Positions 8,131 through 16,877 of a stretch of DNA of 64,000 nt are shown here, one piece after another. The DNA comes from Paenibacillus sp. FSL H8-0048 (GTDB lineage Bacteria; Bacillota; Bacilli; Paenibacillales; Paenibacillaceae): the NCBI RefSeq assembly GCF_038002825.1, contig NZ_JBBODF010000001.1, positions 2,108,001-2,172,000 of the forward strand. Direction: 5' to 3'. Under the pieces are notes generated by a model. The model saw only the letters and a program-made list of their open reading frames with translations. It had not been told where the DNA came from and did not search any database. The position numbers and the translations under genes are program-made. Numbering within the stretch: the first letter of the stretch is position 1; each line of letters starts with the position of its first letter.

Positions 8131-9219
8131 ATGATCATCAAAAAGGTAACCTGGCTGGAGCTCTTCTACGATCTGCTGTTTGTCGCTGCGGTCTCCAAGG
8201 CCAGCCATGTGCTGCTGCATGTAGAACACGAGACCCTGTCTCTTGAGACACTGGGCAAATTCGTACTGATCTTCATTCCGATCTGGTGGGCCTGGGTCGG
8301 CCAGACGCTCTTCGTTAACCGATATGGCCAGGATACGATGATGCACCGGATATTTATTATTATCCAGTTGTTCTTCGTATTAATTATGACAGCCAGCCTG
8401 TCCGTAGATTTCGATGCCAACTATCTGCCGTTTCTGATTGGCTACCTCGGGCTCCGGATCATGACCGCGGTCCAGTATCATTACAGCCATTCCAGAGAAA
8501 GCGGGCATTTGCGGAACACCGCCCGCTATCTGGGATCACGCTTCTGGATTGGACTTGCGATTTCGGCCTGTTCCCTGTTCTTCGATTCTTGGCTGCGGTA
8601 TGCGGTACTGTACGCCGGGATTATGCTGGACATCATCCTCCCGCTGACGGGACGGAGGATTCTGGTGAAGACGCCCGCCAATACCCATCATCTGCTGGAG
8701 CGCTTCTCCCTGTTCGCCTTGATCCTGCTCGGCGAATCCGTGGTCAGCATTCTGGCCGTGCTGCAATCCAGCAGCTGGACCGGTCAATCCGTAGGCTTTG
8801 CTGCGCTCACCTTTGTACTGATCATCGCCATATGGTGGCAGTATTACGACAACCTGGAGAAGAAGGTCGATATGCATATCCAGACTGCCGGGCAGACGAT
8901 TATCTACGGGCATCTGTTCATTTATCTGTCGCTATGTATGCTTGCCGCGTCAATCCAGCTATTGTTCCTGGATCAGCTTCATTATGGGCAGATGCTGAAT
9001 CTGTTGTTCGGCTCCGCGCTGCTCTATTTCGCTTCCACAGCACTGGTCTTTCAGGTCTACAGGCATCAGCAGCACCGGCTGGGAATGAAGCCCTTGGCAC
9101 TGTTGACCCTCATTCTGGCCTGCTTCTATGTGCTGGATCTTGTAGTCGATGTACCGAATGTCCTGATCATGGGCGAGTTGGCCCTGTTCTTCGCGCTATA
9201 CGCCAGAATTACTGCCTGA
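8131..9219 (+). CDS. LtrA family membrane protein (low temperature requirement A)
   Basis: 362 residues with about ten hydrophobic segments. The opening VTWLELFYDLLFVAAVSKASH is the signature of the LtrA family (PF06772), as is GESVVSILAVLQSSSWTG near the middle. Its biochemical role is unknown; the family was named from a Listeria cold-growth locus. AAAGGGG lies ten bases before ATG 8131. Divergent from ubiD across 190 bases, where TTGCCT and TATTAT-like boxes can be seen but are not strong enough to annotate separately. Confidence 0.88.
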   Translation: MIIKKVTWLELFYDLLFVAAVSKASHVLLHVEHETLSLETLGKFVLIFIPIWWAWVGQTLFVNRYGQDTMMHRIFIIIQLFFVLIMTASLSVDFDANYLPFLIGYLGLRIMTAVQYHYSHSRESGHLRNTARYLGSRFWIGLAISACSLFFDSWLRYAVLYAGIMLDIILPLTGRRILVKTPANTHHLLERFSLFALILLGESVVSILAVLQSSSWTGQSVGFAALTFVLIIAIWWQYYDNLEKKVDMHIQTAGQTIIYGHLFIYLSLCMLAASIQLLFLDQLHYGQMLNLLFGSALLYFASTALVFQVYRHQQHRLGMKPLALLTLILACFYVLDLVVDVPNVLIMGELALFFALYARITA

Positions 9220-9327
9220 CCCGGCTGCCAGTCAGCTCTCAGGCACTGGCCCATCTAACCGCTCTGCACGCCAAGAGGCTGCACCAGAGGTCGTTGCCCG
9301 CCTCAGGTACAGCCTCTTCCCGCCGTC

Positions 9328-10734
9328 TTACGGGCCTGTGAATTCAATCTCATCGTAATCATAATAAGACTGCAGGATCTGCTGCCGGTCATCCTGGAAG
9401 AGCTGGTCGGCCACACCGCTGACCAGTCTCGGAATCGCATTCCGCAGTCCCGAGATAGCCGATGCCGATAACCCGCAGCTGGCCAGAGCGGAATAGTTGA
9501 ACACGAATAAGCCATGCAGCAGCTTGCGGCCTGCTTCATCCCGGCTCTGAAGCGCAAAGCCGGGGCTAAGATAAGGGTGCGCATCCAGCAGCGGATTCGC
9601 TGATCCCTCTGGCGCCGTGTACCGGTCGCTCCAGCGGGCAATATGAGGCTCCACCTGCCGCAGCTCCGGCCGCAGGGCAGGATCGCTGAGCAGGCCCGTG
9701 CTGACGATTAGATAGTCGAAGCTGAACTCTCCGGCGGGCGTAGTCACCACCGCCTGCTCCCCTGAAGCCTCCACCTTCAGCCACGGCGAGCCGAGATGCA
9801 GCCGGAAGCCGGGCCATGCCGCTGCGCGGCGGAAGGTATCGCTCGTCGGCGGCTGATTATACTGGAAGAAATGCGAGATGACCGCATATTTGTCCGCATC
9901 CGCCAGGGTATGGAACCGCTCAATCATGCCCGAGCCCTCCATCTGGCGGATCGGATTCACCCCCGGAAGCTGCGCCCGGCGGACGAAGACCTGGGCCTCC
10001 GCCGCGCCCTCCTGAAGCGCATAATTCGCATTGTCGAAGGCGGACGCCCCGCCGCCGAGAATTCCCACCCGCTTGCCGCGAAGGGCGGCGAAATCAATCT
10101 GCCGGGAGGTATGGGCATACAGGTGCTCCGGCAGATGATCTGCAATCATCGGCGGAACATGCCACTGTCCTCCTCCTTGAATGCCGGTAGCCAGCACCAC
10201 CTTACGTGCCAGCAGTGTTCCGGCCTGCGCACCCGCTCCTGTAACCTGCAGACGGTAGATCCCATCGTCACCAGGCTCGACCAGCAATAGCCGCACCTCA
10301 TTACGTACCGGGAGCTTCAGAACCTGCCGGTACCAGCGCAGATACTCCATCCACTGCCCGCGCGGGATTTTGTCCACCTCACTCCAGGCCTCCGCCCCAT
10401 GCTGAGCCTCCCACCAGGAACGGAAGGTCAGCGACGGGATGCCGAGATCAATCGAGGTCAGAGCTTTGGGCGTACGCAGCGTCACCATCCGGGCATAGGT
10501 CTCCCAAGGCCCCTCCAGCCCGTCACGATTCTCATCGATAATCAGCAGATTCGAGATCCGTTCGCGCAGCAAGCCAAAAGCCGCACCAAGCCCGCTCTGG
10601 CCCCCGCCCACAATGACGACATCATAGACATGGCCTTCGGCATGCTCCACAGGGCGAACCCAATCCGCGCCGCCATAGGCGAGGTAAGAGAGATCCGTGT
10701 TCACGCGTTCATTCAAGGCTTTCAGGCTCATCAT
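9328..10734 (-). CDS. FAD/NAD(P)-dependent oxidoreductase, flavin monooxygenase-like
   Basis: 468 residues. Residues about 38-60 hold the FAD Rossmann motif VVIVGGGQSGLGAAFGLL; a second dinucleotide motif, RVGILGGGASAFDNANYAL, near residue 220 should bind NADPH. The order and WMEYLRWYRQVL segment resemble CzcO/flavin-containing monooxygenase-type proteins. The reaction and substrate are not deducible. Two adjacent ATGs (10734, 10731) follow AAAGG/GAGGA. Downstream the inverted repeat AAGAGGCTG...CAGCCTCTT (about 9272-9318) could form a long-looped hairpin between this gene and the convergent ltrA. Confidence 0.82.
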   Translation of the reverse strand: MMSLKALNERVNTDLSYLAYGGADWVRPVEHAEGHVYDVVIVGGGQSGLGAAFGLLRERISNLLIIDENRDGLEGPWETYARMVTLRTPKALTSIDLGIPSLTFRSWWEAQHGAEAWSEVDKIPRGQWMEYLRWYRQVLKLPVRNEVRLLLVEPGDDGIYRLQVTGAGAQAGTLLARKVVLATGIQGGGQWHVPPMIADHLPEHLYAHTSRQIDFAALRGKRVGILGGGASAFDNANYALQEGAAEAQVFVRRAQLPGVNPIRQMEGSGMIERFHTLADADKYAVISHFFQYNQPPTSDTFRRAAAWPGFRLHLGSPWLKVEASGEQAVVTTPAGEFSFDYLIVSTGLLSDPALRPELRQVEPHIARWSDRYTAPEGSANPLLDAHPYLSPGFALQSRDEAGRKLLHGLFVFNYSALASCGLSASAISGLRNAIPRLVSGVADQLFQDDRQQILQSYYDYDEIEFTGP

Positions 10735-11301
10735 TCCTCAGACCTTTCCGGAGCATCTTCAGCGCATGGCTGCCGCTCACTTTGTATCCTGTTCCACAAT
10801 CCCTGATATACATCTATGGCGATATTATATAGGGTATGCCCCCGCTTTTAAATATTGATGGAAGGTTTATTGTCATAAGAGCTGAATTCGGTGAACGCGA
10901 TTGTACATTTAGCCAATATTTTAAGGCTTTCTTCGCATGAAGCTTGACAAATGTAATATTATTTAACACGCATCCATAAAATAATCCCACAAAGCCATCC
11001 ATACCACTGGCGCGGCACCACAGAAGATGGAAATGGTTAGGCGCTTATCTTCATTCGTGAAGTTATTTCCAGGGTGGCGGCTCGATAATATGCTGGCTGA
11101 TATAAGGGGAGTCAGACGTAGTCTCTATGTAAAAAGCGCAATCTCCCTCTCCTTCATCACGCTTGTGAGACTCAGGGGTTCGTGTAATGAAACCCTATCA
11201 TCCCCAAAAATCTAACGGACCGGATGACCCGCATAAATACAGCCAACTTCCTGATCATTCCGGTGATTCTCTATAGCATCTATTATTTCAGACATGCTCA
11301 T
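10735..11301. other. Intergenic stretch with no supported gene
   Basis: AT-rich sequence with short open frames on both strands. None has a good Shine-Dalgarno or recognisable similarity, and codon use does not resemble the neighbours. A 32-codon hydrophobic frame from ATG 11226 (MTRINTANFLIIPVILYSI...) has no ribosome binding site. I see no RNA gene or repeat of the families found elsewhere. Confidence 0.45.
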
Positions 11302-11339
11302 AAAGCAGCGCGCCCTCAATGAATCCGGGCGCGCTGTTG
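11302..11339 (-). terminator. GC-rich terminator hairpin after the basic small gene
   Basis: CAGCGCGCCC (11306-11315) and GGGCGCGCTG (11327-11336) form a perfect 10-bp stem just after the stop of the minus-strand gene. The minus-strand T tail is short (CTTTA). Confidence 0.65.
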
Positions 11340-11343
11340 TGAC

Positions 11344-11706
11344 TTAGAAGCGTGCTACAAAAAACTCGCGGTTCGACGGGACGAACTTCTGTGTGCGCTG
11401 CACATTATCCGCGTCGATAATCCGGAGCGTGTAGCTGACTGTTGTCAGTGTGCTGATCGTATTAAACTGAGCGACGCCGAATTCATCGAATTGTGCCGTG
11501 ATTACAGTGCCGGAGCTCCGGGTCAGTGTAGCCGTCCAGCCCTGTGTTTCGTAAGGGACATTGTTATTGTTCACGGCAAGCACGATGAAATTATTAAGCA
11601 CCTGTCTGATCCGCCGTCTCTTGGGTCTTACTACCGCCGCTGCTCTTGCTTTTTTAGCCATCAGTTGACGTTTTGCCAGCAATGCCTTCTTCTCTGATTC
11701 TTTCAT
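11344..11706 (-). CDS. Hypothetical protein with basic N-terminus and beta-rich C-terminus
   Basis: 120 residues. Residues 1-36 are Lys/Arg/Ala rich (KKALLAKRQLMAKKARAAAVVRPKRRRIRQ), and the rest (FIVLAVNNNNVPYETQGWTATLTRSSGTVITAQFDEFG...) alternates as a beta sandwich might, ending YTLRIIDADNVQRTQKF. No signal peptide. I recognise no family. A GTGGTGAAG sequence precedes the start. Divergent from the subtilisin-like gene across about 165 bases, an arrangement that could mean shared regulation; its basic surface and a non-secreted protease next door are the only hints to its role. Confidence 0.65.
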   Translation of the reverse strand: MKESEKKALLAKRQLMAKKARAAAVVRPKRRRIRQVLNNFIVLAVNNNNVPYETQGWTATLTRSSGTVITAQFDEFGVAQFNTISTLTTVSYTLRIIDADNVQRTQKFVPSNREFFVARF

Positions 11707-11872
11707 TTACTTCACCACTTTCTACTTGGAATACAGTAGTAAATGCAAGAGAAGGATCAGACGAAACGCGCTATTGCCTGTTATTTACATAAATGTATCG
11801 CTGTACTCATTCATGGTTTCGTACCCACGAGGCAGCTGGCCGCATACACTGCTTCATAGAGGTGATTACATT

Positions 11873-13153
11873 ATGAAGAGTGAACCATCATGGGTCAGGC
11901 GTCATGCTGCCAAGCTCAACCGTCCCCTGAAGCATAAGATCCGCAGAGCCTATTCCACCGCTGCCTCAACTGCTGCTATTCCGGTGATCATACAGTTCAG
12001 ACAACCGGTTACTCATGCGGGACTCCGCGAACTAAGGAAGCATCTGGGACGGCATGTCTTCCCGGTCAAGCATCATCTGCGGCTGCACCAGGCCGTGGCT
12101 TCACAGGTATCCCTGAAATGTCTGGAGCATGTATGCCGCTGGAATGGAGTCCATAAAGTCTATCTGGACGGCATTAAGAAGGCTACGCTCAACATTGCAA
12201 CTCCATCCATAGGCGCTACAGCGGTTAAACGCTCAAGAGGGCTTACCGGCAAAGGCATCAACATCGCTGTGCTCGATACCGGAGTCTATCCGCATCCCGA
12301 TCTGACCCGGCCGGTGAACCGCATTCTGGCGTTCAAGGACTATATCAATCACCGGAAATGCCCGTATGATGACAACGGACACGGCACGCATATCACCGGG
12401 GATGCCGCCGGTAACGGCTGGTCCAGCCGGGGCAAGTACCGGGGACCTGCGCCGGAAGCGGGAATTGTCGGGATCAAGGTGCTCGATAAGTATGGGGACG
12501 GCTATGACTCCACCATTATCAAGGCCATTGAATACTGCATCACCCACCGTAAAAAGCTGAAGCTGCGTATCCTGTCCATGTCCTTCGGCGGACCGGTGGC
12601 CCCGCATATCAAGGATGACCTTCTCGTCCAGGCCGTTGAAAAAGCCGTCAAAGCCGGCCTCACCGTAGTCATCGCCGCCGGTAATGCCGGCCCCAGGCAC
12701 CGGACCATTGAATCCCCCGGGATCAGCCCCTCCGCAATCACCGTCGGAGCCGTCAATGACCGGCGGACGCTGACGCAGAAGGATGACCGGATCGCCGTCT
12801 ATTCCAGCCGCGGGCCCGCTCCCGGCGGCAGGGTGAAGCCGGATCTGGTCGCCCCCGGCGATTCAGTGATCTCGCTGCGCGCCCCCGGCTCCCAGCTTGT
12901 CCGTGAATTGCCGCGCAATAAGGTCGGCAAGCGGTATTTCAAGCTGTCTGGCACCAGCATCTCCACGCCCATCGTGTCCGGTGCCGCCGCGCAGCTGCTA
13001 CAGCTCCGTCCTTGCCTTACACCGCGCCAGGTGAAGCTCCTGCTGAAGCGGAATGCCTTCCCTCTCCGCCTGAAGCCGAATACCGCCGGCAGCGGGGAGA
13101 TCGACGTACGGTTCCTGAAGCGGCGCTGCCCGCCCAAGAAACCCCACAAGTGA
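11873..13153 (+). CDS. Subtilisin-like serine protease (S8) without an obvious signal peptide
   Basis: 426 residues. The catalytic triad is clear: D135 in AVLDTGVYPHPDL, H170 in NGHGTHITGDAAG, S362 in SGTSISTPIVSGAAA, and the oxyanion Asn in VIAAGNAGP. Residues about 40-105 look like an I9-type propeptide (IPVIIQFRQPV...). The N-terminus (MKSEPSWVRRHAAKLNRPLKHKIRRAY) is basic with no hydrophobic core, so export by Sec is not evident. GAGGTGAT before ATG 11873 fixes the start; longer in-frame extension upstream to 11726 lacks a site. The product is unusually Arg/Lys rich for the family. Intracellular or alternatively exported protease, substrate unknown. Confidence 0.88.
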   Translation: MKSEPSWVRRHAAKLNRPLKHKIRRAYSTAASTAAIPVIIQFRQPVTHAGLRELRKHLGRHVFPVKHHLRLHQAVASQVSLKCLEHVCRWNGVHKVYLDGIKKATLNIATPSIGATAVKRSRGLTGKGINIAVLDTGVYPHPDLTRPVNRILAFKDYINHRKCPYDDNGHGTHITGDAAGNGWSSRGKYRGPAPEAGIVGIKVLDKYGDGYDSTIIKAIEYCITHRKKLKLRILSMSFGGPVAPHIKDDLLVQAVEKAVKAGLTVVIAAGNAGPRHRTIESPGISPSAITVGAVNDRRTLTQKDDRIAVYSSRGPAPGGRVKPDLVAPGDSVISLRAPGSQLVRELPRNKVGKRYFKLSGTSISTPIVSGAAAQLLQLRPCLTPRQVKLLLKRNAFPLRLKPNTAGSGEIDVRFLKRRCPPKKPHK

Positions 13154-13211
13154 GACTTTAGCTTCGAAGGATATTCAGCTACTTTGCGGAGACCCCAAAA
13201 TAACCGGCACG

Positions 13212-13244
13212 GTAACCGCTCCTTATCCGACGGGGAGCGGTTAC
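13212..13244. terminator. Hairpin between protease and amidase genes
   Basis: Perfect 11-bp inverted repeat GTAACCGCTCC (13212-13222) / GGAGCGGTTAC (13234-13244) between convergent genes, overlapping the amidase stop. T tracts are poor on both sides, so terminator function is inferred from position. Confidence 0.45.
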
Positions 13245-14548
13245 TCCTCAGCCAGCTGCGGCCATAGCTGGCGCGCCCAAGCTAAGAGCAGCTCGTCTTC
13301 TCCATATTTTCCTATGCACTGGAAGCCGAGCGGCATGCCTTCAAGCGTTGCCGCAGGCAGACTGACCGTGGGCACTCCCGCGAAGCCCCAGACCGCAGGC
13401 ATCCCTGCCCAGCCCGTATTCCGCTCCTCGATCTTCGGTGCAGTCCCCCCTTGGGCCGGAGAGACCCACAGGTCGATTCCCTCCTGCTCCATAAGCTCCA
13501 TCAGCTCACGCCGCAGCTCCCGTTGCCGGGCGCGGTACTGCTCCAGCTCCTCCTCGGGAATCTGCTGTCCTCTGAGGATCGCTTCCTGCACGGGAACGCC
13601 GTATTCTACTCTATGCTCTGCGAATCTATGTTCATGCTCCCGTGCCAGCTCCCCCTCAATGAAGCGCAGCATGGCATTTCCGTAGATAAGTTCATCCTCC
13701 CACGGCATTTGGACATAATGGACTTCATATCCAAGCTGTTCAAGCCCTGAGATCTGAGCCTGGAACACCCCTTTGACTTCCGCACTCATCAGCTCCATAT
13801 AGACTCCCTTAGGGATACCCAGAACCGGCTTGCGGGAGACTTCGGCGGGACGGGTCTGCCAATTTGGGACAAGCAAGGCTGCCGCAGCCTCCATGTCAGG
13901 CAAGTTCTGCGTGAAGAACCCTACCGTGTCAAAAGACGGCGAGAACAGCAGCACCCCATCCAGTGGAACCCGGCCATAGCTGGGCTTGAACCCGACCACT
14001 CCGCAAAAGGACGCCGGAGCGATCACCGAACGCAGCGTCTGTGTGCCCACAGCCAGCGGACAGAGCCCCGCAGCCACCGCTGCGGCGGAGCCTGCACTGG
14101 AACCGCCGGGAGTATGCGCGGTGTTATGCGGATTACGCGTAGCAATCGGCCCGTTGTAGGCAAATTCCTCGGTCACCGTCTTGCCTCCAATCACGGCCCC
14201 GAGGGCACGCAGCTTAGTGACCAGAGACCCCTGGGGACCGGTTAACAATTCAGCGGATAGCTGTGATCCCGCCCTGGTCGGCAAGCCGTCTACATGCAGC
14301 AGGTCCTTAATGGCTACAGGAATGCCGAAGAGGCCTGGTTTTCGTTCTTCTGCGCTGTACATCCTTTGCAGCAAAGCTTTTTCCGAATCCAGACGCCCTT
14401 CAACCTGGTCCTCAGGAACAAACGCATGGATATGCGGCTCAAGCTGTCTGTAACGCTTAAGGTACGGGTCAAGCACAGTTCCGGGTGAATATCCGGGTTC
14501 GTGAATACGGCTCATCATTTCTGTCAGGGATACCTTGTGAAGCAGCAT
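13241..14548 (-). CDS. Amidase signature family enzyme
   Basis: 435 residues. Hydrolyses an amide bond; the Ser-cisSer-Lys triad is visible as Lys in GIPVAIKDLLHVDGLPTRAGS and the Gly/Ser-rich GGSSAGSAAAVAAGLCPLAVGTQT block; the nucleophile region is TLRSVIAPASFCGVVGFKPSYGRV. Resembles GatA-like stand-alone amidases; no gatB/gatC neighbours, so a tRNA role is unlikely. I moved the start from the longest frame (14581) to ATG 14548 because GGAGATGATCTA directly precedes it. Substrate unknown. Confidence 0.85.
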   Translation of the reverse strand: MLLHKVSLTEMMSRIHEPGYSPGTVLDPYLKRYRQLEPHIHAFVPEDQVEGRLDSEKALLQRMYSAEERKPGLFGIPVAIKDLLHVDGLPTRAGSQLSAELLTGPQGSLVTKLRALGAVIGGKTVTEEFAYNGPIATRNPHNTAHTPGGSSAGSAAAVAAGLCPLAVGTQTLRSVIAPASFCGVVGFKPSYGRVPLDGVLLFSPSFDTVGFFTQNLPDMEAAAALLVPNWQTRPAEVSRKPVLGIPKGVYMELMSAEVKGVFQAQISGLEQLGYEVHYVQMPWEDELIYGNAMLRFIEGELAREHEHRFAEHRVEYGVPVQEAILRGQQIPEEELEQYRARQRELRRELMELMEQEGIDLWVSPAQGGTAPKIEERNTGWAGMPAVWGFAGVPTVSLPAATLEGMPLGFQCIGKYGEDELLLAWARQLWPQLAEE

Positions 14549-14710
14549 TAGATCATCTCCATGGAATATTATGTATAGCATTTGGCTTATTACGGTCCAG
14601 CCTGCAAAAGGTAACAGAAATCCCTAAGTTTTCATATTCTCATGCTCAAAAAGCCACCCGGCCTGCTTCCCCTCCAAGATGGCTTTCATGCTCCCTAGCT
14701 CCAGCGCTTC

Positions 14711-15166
14711 CTAAAGCTCTTCGTCTCCTTGATCCCCGCCCTGCTTATACTCATTCAGCTTCCGATTAAGCTGCCTGGCTTCTCGTCTCCCGTCGATATG
14801 CATCATCGCGTACACCATACTTTTGACCACCAGAATGACAATGACGAACGGCACCAGCACTCCCTTATCCATCAGCGGGCCGTCCGCGAACAGCCACAGC
14901 CAGAGAATCACCAGCAGATCAGCGAGAATGAAGCAGAGATAGAAGCTGACCGTCTGCACTCTGGGATCTACCTCATACGTATTCACCAGCGCATACCGGA
15001 AGCAGGTAAAGGCCGCCGCCCCCAGGAACAGCTGCACCAGCAGCGAGCCCCGGATCATCTCCGTAGCATTCAGAGCCAGCACAACCGCCGCAAGCACCAT
15101 CAGCCCCCCGCAAGCCACCAGCAGATCCTTCACGAACAAAGACACATACTTTCTGGTTGTAATCAT
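14711..15166 (-). CDS. DUF3021 family membrane protein
   Basis: 151 residues with four hydrophobic helices (about residues 10-32, 42-60, 74-95, 104-120) and a charged C-terminal tail with GRREARQLNRKLNEYKQGGD. This size and layout, directly after a LytTR gene, is the DUF3021 family, usually an integral membrane partner that restrains the LytTR regulator. AGGAGGGAAGCTC precedes ATG 15166. The gap to the LytTR stop is 34 bases, so one transcript is expected. Confidence 0.8.
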   Translation of the reverse strand: MITTRKYVSLFVKDLLVACGGLMVLAAVVLALNATEMIRGSLLVQLFLGAAAFTCFRYALVNTYEVDPRVQTVSFYLCFILADLLVILWLWLFADGPLMDKGVLVPFVIVILVVKSMVYAMMHIDGRREARQLNRKLNEYKQGGDQGDEEL

Positions 15167-15200
15167 GAGCTTCCCTCCTATTTGAGTCTTGACCGCATAG

Positions 15201-15638
15201 CTATAACCCTAACTTCCGTTTGAGTACCGGGACATATTGTCGGGAGATGCAGACCCTCTCACCGTTGTGCAGCAGCGCCTCATATCTTCCGTAGAGCACC
15301 GGGCGGAGCGACTCAATCTTGGCCACATTCAGGATACTGGATTTGGAGGCCCTGAAAAAATCACCAGACTCATACTCCGTCTCCAGCTCATACAGCTTCA
15401 GCCTCGACTCATACACCTTCTCCTGGCAGTAGATGAACACCTTATGATCTACCGCCTCGAAGTAATAGACGTCACGCGGATGGATGATGTGCATCTGTAG
15501 CCCGGTCATACCAATCAGCTTCTTTACGCCTGCGTTCACCGAGTAGATCAGCGCCAGCAAGCCTTCATCCGGGTCATTGCACCTGAGAATAATTTCAGGC
15601 TCACCGCCCTCCGGAACCTGCTCAATCGTGATTTTCAC
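15201..15638 (-). CDS. LytTR-type DNA-binding regulator
   Basis: 145 residues. The C-terminal 95 residues are a LytTR domain: HPRDVYYFEAVDHKVFIYCQEKVYESRLKLYELE, then FFRASKSSILNVAKIESLRPVLYGRYEALLHNGERVCISRQYVPVLKRKLG. There is no receiver domain, as expected for the LytTR/DUF3021 pairs. The start is GTG 15638, preceded by AGGAGG at eight bases; the longer frame to 15779 runs through this site into non-coding sequence. Such pairs usually repress their own operon and sometimes an ABC transporter; no transporter is adjacent here. Confidence 0.82.
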   Translation of the reverse strand: MKITIEQVPEGGEPEIILRCNDPDEGLLALIYSVNAGVKKLIGMTGLQMHIIHPRDVYYFEAVDHKVFIYCQEKVYESRLKLYELETEYESGDFFRASKSSILNVAKIESLRPVLYGRYEALLHNGERVCISRQYVPVLKRKLGL

Positions 15639-16012
15639 CGCCACCGCCTCCTGCCTTCTCTCCCTACAGCTACAGTATATTTTTGTAAAAAGACTTATAC
15701 AATAGCCTTTGCGCAAGCTGCACTCTAGCGGGTTCAAGCTGCAGGTTTGGGAGGTGCAACCTGGTCCAACCAAGTCCAATTCCTTCGTTGGCTCTTCTGC
15801 AATATAAGGTAACGGTTATAATGTGAAGCACGGTATAATAACCCGTATAGGTCGTGAAGAACACGCCGCCTCATTAGAACGTTTATCTGGTGCTGACTCT
15901 GGATACGTTGTATCGGGGCGGCTTTTCTTGTGTTCGGCTTCGGGTTCACTGCGGGTTCACGGCCAATCTACTGTAAAGGGGAAGCTTCATTGTCGAGATT
16001 CGAGCAGCAATA
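15639..16012. other. Intergenic stretch upstream of the LytTR gene
   Basis: No supported gene. It should hold the minus-strand promoter of the LytTR/DUF3021 unit. A GC-rich pair GCCGCC (about 15869) and GGCGGCTTTTCTTG (about 15918) could form a long-looped hairpin on the plus strand, but nothing upstream needs it. Confidence 0.4.
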
Positions 16013-16078
16013 GCGGATTGTCATCCGCCAAAAGTCACTATGGCGCTGTAAATCCACAATAGCGGAATCTCAGTCCGC
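16013..16078. repeat. Two short GCGGA...TCCGC hairpins
   Basis: GCGGAT-TGTC-ATCCGC at 16013-16028 and GCGGA-ATCTCAG-TCCGC at 16062-16078, both preceded by CAATA and 49-50 bases apart. A second small palindrome family, different in sequence from the 51-52-bp arrays but with a similar spacing. Sequence after it (16079-16200) holds a duplicated GCCGATGC word but no gene. Confidence 0.6.
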
Positions 16079-16217
16079 AGCCGCTTTGAACACTTGGCCA
16101 TAGCAGTTTAGCCGATGCCCTTGATCACACGCTGTATTTTTGCCGATGCACACTTGACCATATACTGCATCCGCCCCGCCCTTTTCCGGTCAGATCAGCC
16201 CCGCCTCCCCAAGCCTG

Positions 16218-16245
16218 AAAAACCCGCAGATCAGCTCTGCGGGTT
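16218..16245 (-). terminator. Intrinsic terminator of the CD3324-family gene
   Basis: AACCCGCAG (16221-16229) / CTGCGGGTT (16237-16245), perfect 9-bp stem, with TTTTTC following on the minus strand. The stem includes the last codons of the gene. Confidence 0.85.
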
Positions 16246-16506
16246 CTTGGAATATACAATTTTACGGATGCTGTCGATAGATAACCCGTATTGCTCGCAC
16301 AATTGGTCCAACTCTGCACCTTCTTGGAAGCGGCTACGGATCTCAGCATTGCGGACTTTATAGTAATCGGCTGCCCCTGAGCTTTCGCCCCATTTTCTGC
16401 GCTTGCTCTTGCAGGTCGGGATATACAGGGCTTCCCCTTGAATATATTGCTGAATCTCCTTCAGCAGGTGGTCTGGCAACAGCTTTGCTGCATTTACACA
16501 TTGCAT
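16231..16506 (-). CDS. CD3324-family small regulator-like protein
   Basis: 91 residues. The opening VNAAKLLPDHLLKEIQQYIQGEALYIP is the hallmark of the CD3324 family found across Bacillota and related to Mor-type phage activators. Residues 50-85 (ADYYKVRNAEIRSRFQEGAELDQLCEQYGLSIDSIRKIVYS) form a helix-turn-helix, so DNA binding is likely. AAGGAGCG precedes ATG 16506. Function is unknown. The 5' region is notable for a nested inverted repeat (16545-16650) that would be in its leader RNA. Confidence 0.8.
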   Translation of the reverse strand: MQCVNAAKLLPDHLLKEIQQYIQGEALYIPTCKSKRRKWGESSGAADYYKVRNAEIRSRFQEGAELDQLCEQYGLSIDSIRKIVYSKNPQS

Positions 16507-16544
16507 ATCTGGCTCGCTCCTTAAAATATATTAATCTTTTAAGG

Positions 16545-16650
16545 GCAAAGCCTGTGTAAATAACTGTATCACTTAAAACATACTTCAGGCGAATACATCC
16601 GCTCCATGCCAAGCTTTCGCCTTAGTTATTCCACAGGCTTTGCATGGAGC
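16545..16650 (-). promoter_or_regulatory. Candidate structured leader RNA (or small MITE-like element)
   Basis: Read on the minus strand, GCAAAGCCTGTG (16643-16632) pairs with 16556-16545 over 12 bp, and AATAACT (16630-16624) pairs with 16565-16559 over 7 bp, giving a near-continuous 19-bp closing stem. Inside, AGGCGAA (16622-16616) pairs with 16593-16587. GCTCCATGC (16650-16642) is complementary to 16609-16601 within the loop, an alternative or pseudoknot pairing that competes for two bases of the closing stem. It ends about 40 bases before the CD3324 start. I match it to no known riboswitch class. The terminal inverted repeats would also suit a non-autonomous transposon remnant. Confidence 0.45.
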
Positions 16651-16819
16651 GTGCCGTTCACATACTGACTCATCCGAAACATGGCCATCACCTCCCGGGA
16701 TTCAATAATTGGTGCAGATTAACTCTATCTTAAAATAATTTCCATACCGGTTCAACAACGGATGTGCGCGGTACCAGGAGTATAGCGTTTAGCTATAATC
16801 AAATATTACCGGAAGAACA

Positions 16820-16849
16820 TTAGTTTTTTGCGCGCGCCGATTATATAAT
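16820..16849 (+). promoter_or_regulatory. Probable promoter of the oligoendopeptidase gene
   Basis: Perfect TATAAT (16844-16849) with TTAGTT 18 bases upstream, 29 bases before the start codon. The spacer contains an alternating GCGCGCG run. Confidence 0.5.
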
Positions 16850-16877
16850 AGAATTTATATGGTAAAGAAAGGATGCG

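Noticed and set aside
10814..11215. Two 62-aa frames in the 10.7-11.3 kb gap, possible gene remnants
   Set aside because: No ribosome binding site, no recognisable family and no shared strand; the similarity to any transposase is not convincing.
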